A stretch of DNA of 5,238 bases from Erysipelothrix sp. UBA3383 (GTDB taxonomy: Bacteria; Bacillota_I; Bacilli_A; Erysipelotrichales; Erysipelotrichaceae), in NCBI GenBank assembly GCA_002358955.1, contig DEPV01000055.1:1-5238 (forward strand), in the 5' to 3' direction. The notes under the pieces were generated by a model. That model was not told where the DNA came from, did not search any database, and saw only the letters and a program-made list of their open reading frames with translations. Below are positions 5,089-5,238 of this stretch, piece after piece. The position numbers and the translations under genes were made by a program. Within the stretch, counting starts at the first letter, position 1; each line of letters opens with the position of its first letter.

Positions 5089-5238
5089 CTATCGACGACC
5101 TGCTTTCTTATCTGGAATATGTCCATTGTAACGACGTGTTGGAACGAATTCACCTAATTTGTGTCCAACCATGTCTTCTGTTACGTATACTGGAACGTGT
5201 TCTTTACCATTATGTACCGCAAACGTATGTTCTACGAA
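5089..5238 (-). CDS. rpsS: 30S ribosomal protein S19, 3' part only (cut by window edge)
   Basis: S19 forms the top of the 30S head with S13 and contacts tRNA and the 50S central protuberance. The visible 49 codons encode the C-terminal half of a protein that is usually about 92 residues. Reading from the edge gives HTFAVHNGKEHVPVYVTEDM and then VGHKLGEFVPTRRYNGHIPD, which is the family signature region (HVPVxVTEDMVGHKLGEFxPTR). The final residues KKAGRR are basic, as expected for the tail that reaches towards the decoding site, although RYNGHIPD differs from the more common TxKGHxxD. The gene ends with TAG at 5091-5089, one base before the rplV start. The N-terminal half lies beyond base 5238. 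Confidence 0.96.
   Translation of the reverse strand, partial: FVEHTFAVHNGKEHVPVYVTEDMVGHKLGEFVPTRRYNGHIPDKKAGRR
5098..5106 (-). promoter_or_regulatory. Imperfect rplV ribosome binding site inside rpsS
   Basis: The minus strand reads AAAGCAGGTCGTCGATAGTATG. AAAGCAGGT differs by one base from the ideal AAAGGAGGT, leaving AGGT about 10 nt before the rplV start. It overlaps the Lys-Ala-Gly codons of rpsS. It is the weakest site in the block, so rplV translation probably relies on coupling to rpsS, whose stop is 1 nt away. Confidence 0.6.

Noticed and set aside
5088..5153. Upstream extension of L22 by 22 codons
   Set aside because: The extra residues are the frame-shifted reading of the S19 C-terminus and do not resemble L22; the family N-terminus begins at the ATG at 5087.

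Overview
The window is a block of fourteen ribosomal protein genes, all read on the minus strand. Twelve are complete and two are cut by the window edges. In transcription order (high to low coordinate) they are rpsS (3' end only), rplV, rpsC, rplP, rpmC, rpsQ, rplN, rplX, rplE, rpsN, rpsH, rplF, rplR and rpsE (5' end only). This is the distal part of the bacterial S10 operon joined directly to the spc operon. The gene order is fully canonical and no cargo gene is inserted.

The low GC content, strong GGAGG ribosome binding sites before most genes and fusion of S10 and spc without a gap point to a low-GC Gram-positive lineage (Bacillota or relatives). TGA ends rplP and tryptophan is encoded by TGG wherever I checked, so the standard bacterial code is in use and a TGA-recoding mollicute is unlikely. 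The rpsN gene in the spc operon encodes an 89-residue, cysteine-free S14. Bacillus-type operons carry a 61-residue zinc-binding S14 at this place. A Turicibacter/Haloplasma/Erysipelotrichia-like or Acholeplasma-like relative is my guess, not a demonstrated assignment.

The layout is very tight. Gene junctions range from a 4-nt overlap (rpmC/rplP, ATGA) and 1-nt overlaps (rplV/rpsC and rplE/rpsN, TAATG) to a maximum gap of 22 nt. No stretch could hold a promoter, terminator or extra gene. At several junctions the stop codon itself supplies the first bases of the next Shine-Dalgarno sequence (TAGGAGG, TAGGGAGG, TAAGGAGG), which suggests translational coupling along the polycistronic mRNA.

The products fall into functional groups. 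L22, L24 and L29 surround the peptide exit tunnel and its opening. S3 and S5 line the mRNA entry channel. L5 and L18 bind 5S rRNA. L16, L14 and L6 are structural proteins around the A site and the factor-binding side. S8, S17, S14 and S19 assemble the 30S body and head. I see no previously undescribed system. The points worth a second look are the Cys-free S14, several substitutions at usually conserved functional positions in S3 and L22, an Arg-rich S3 tail, and the stop/Shine-Dalgarno fusions with heavy TAG use.
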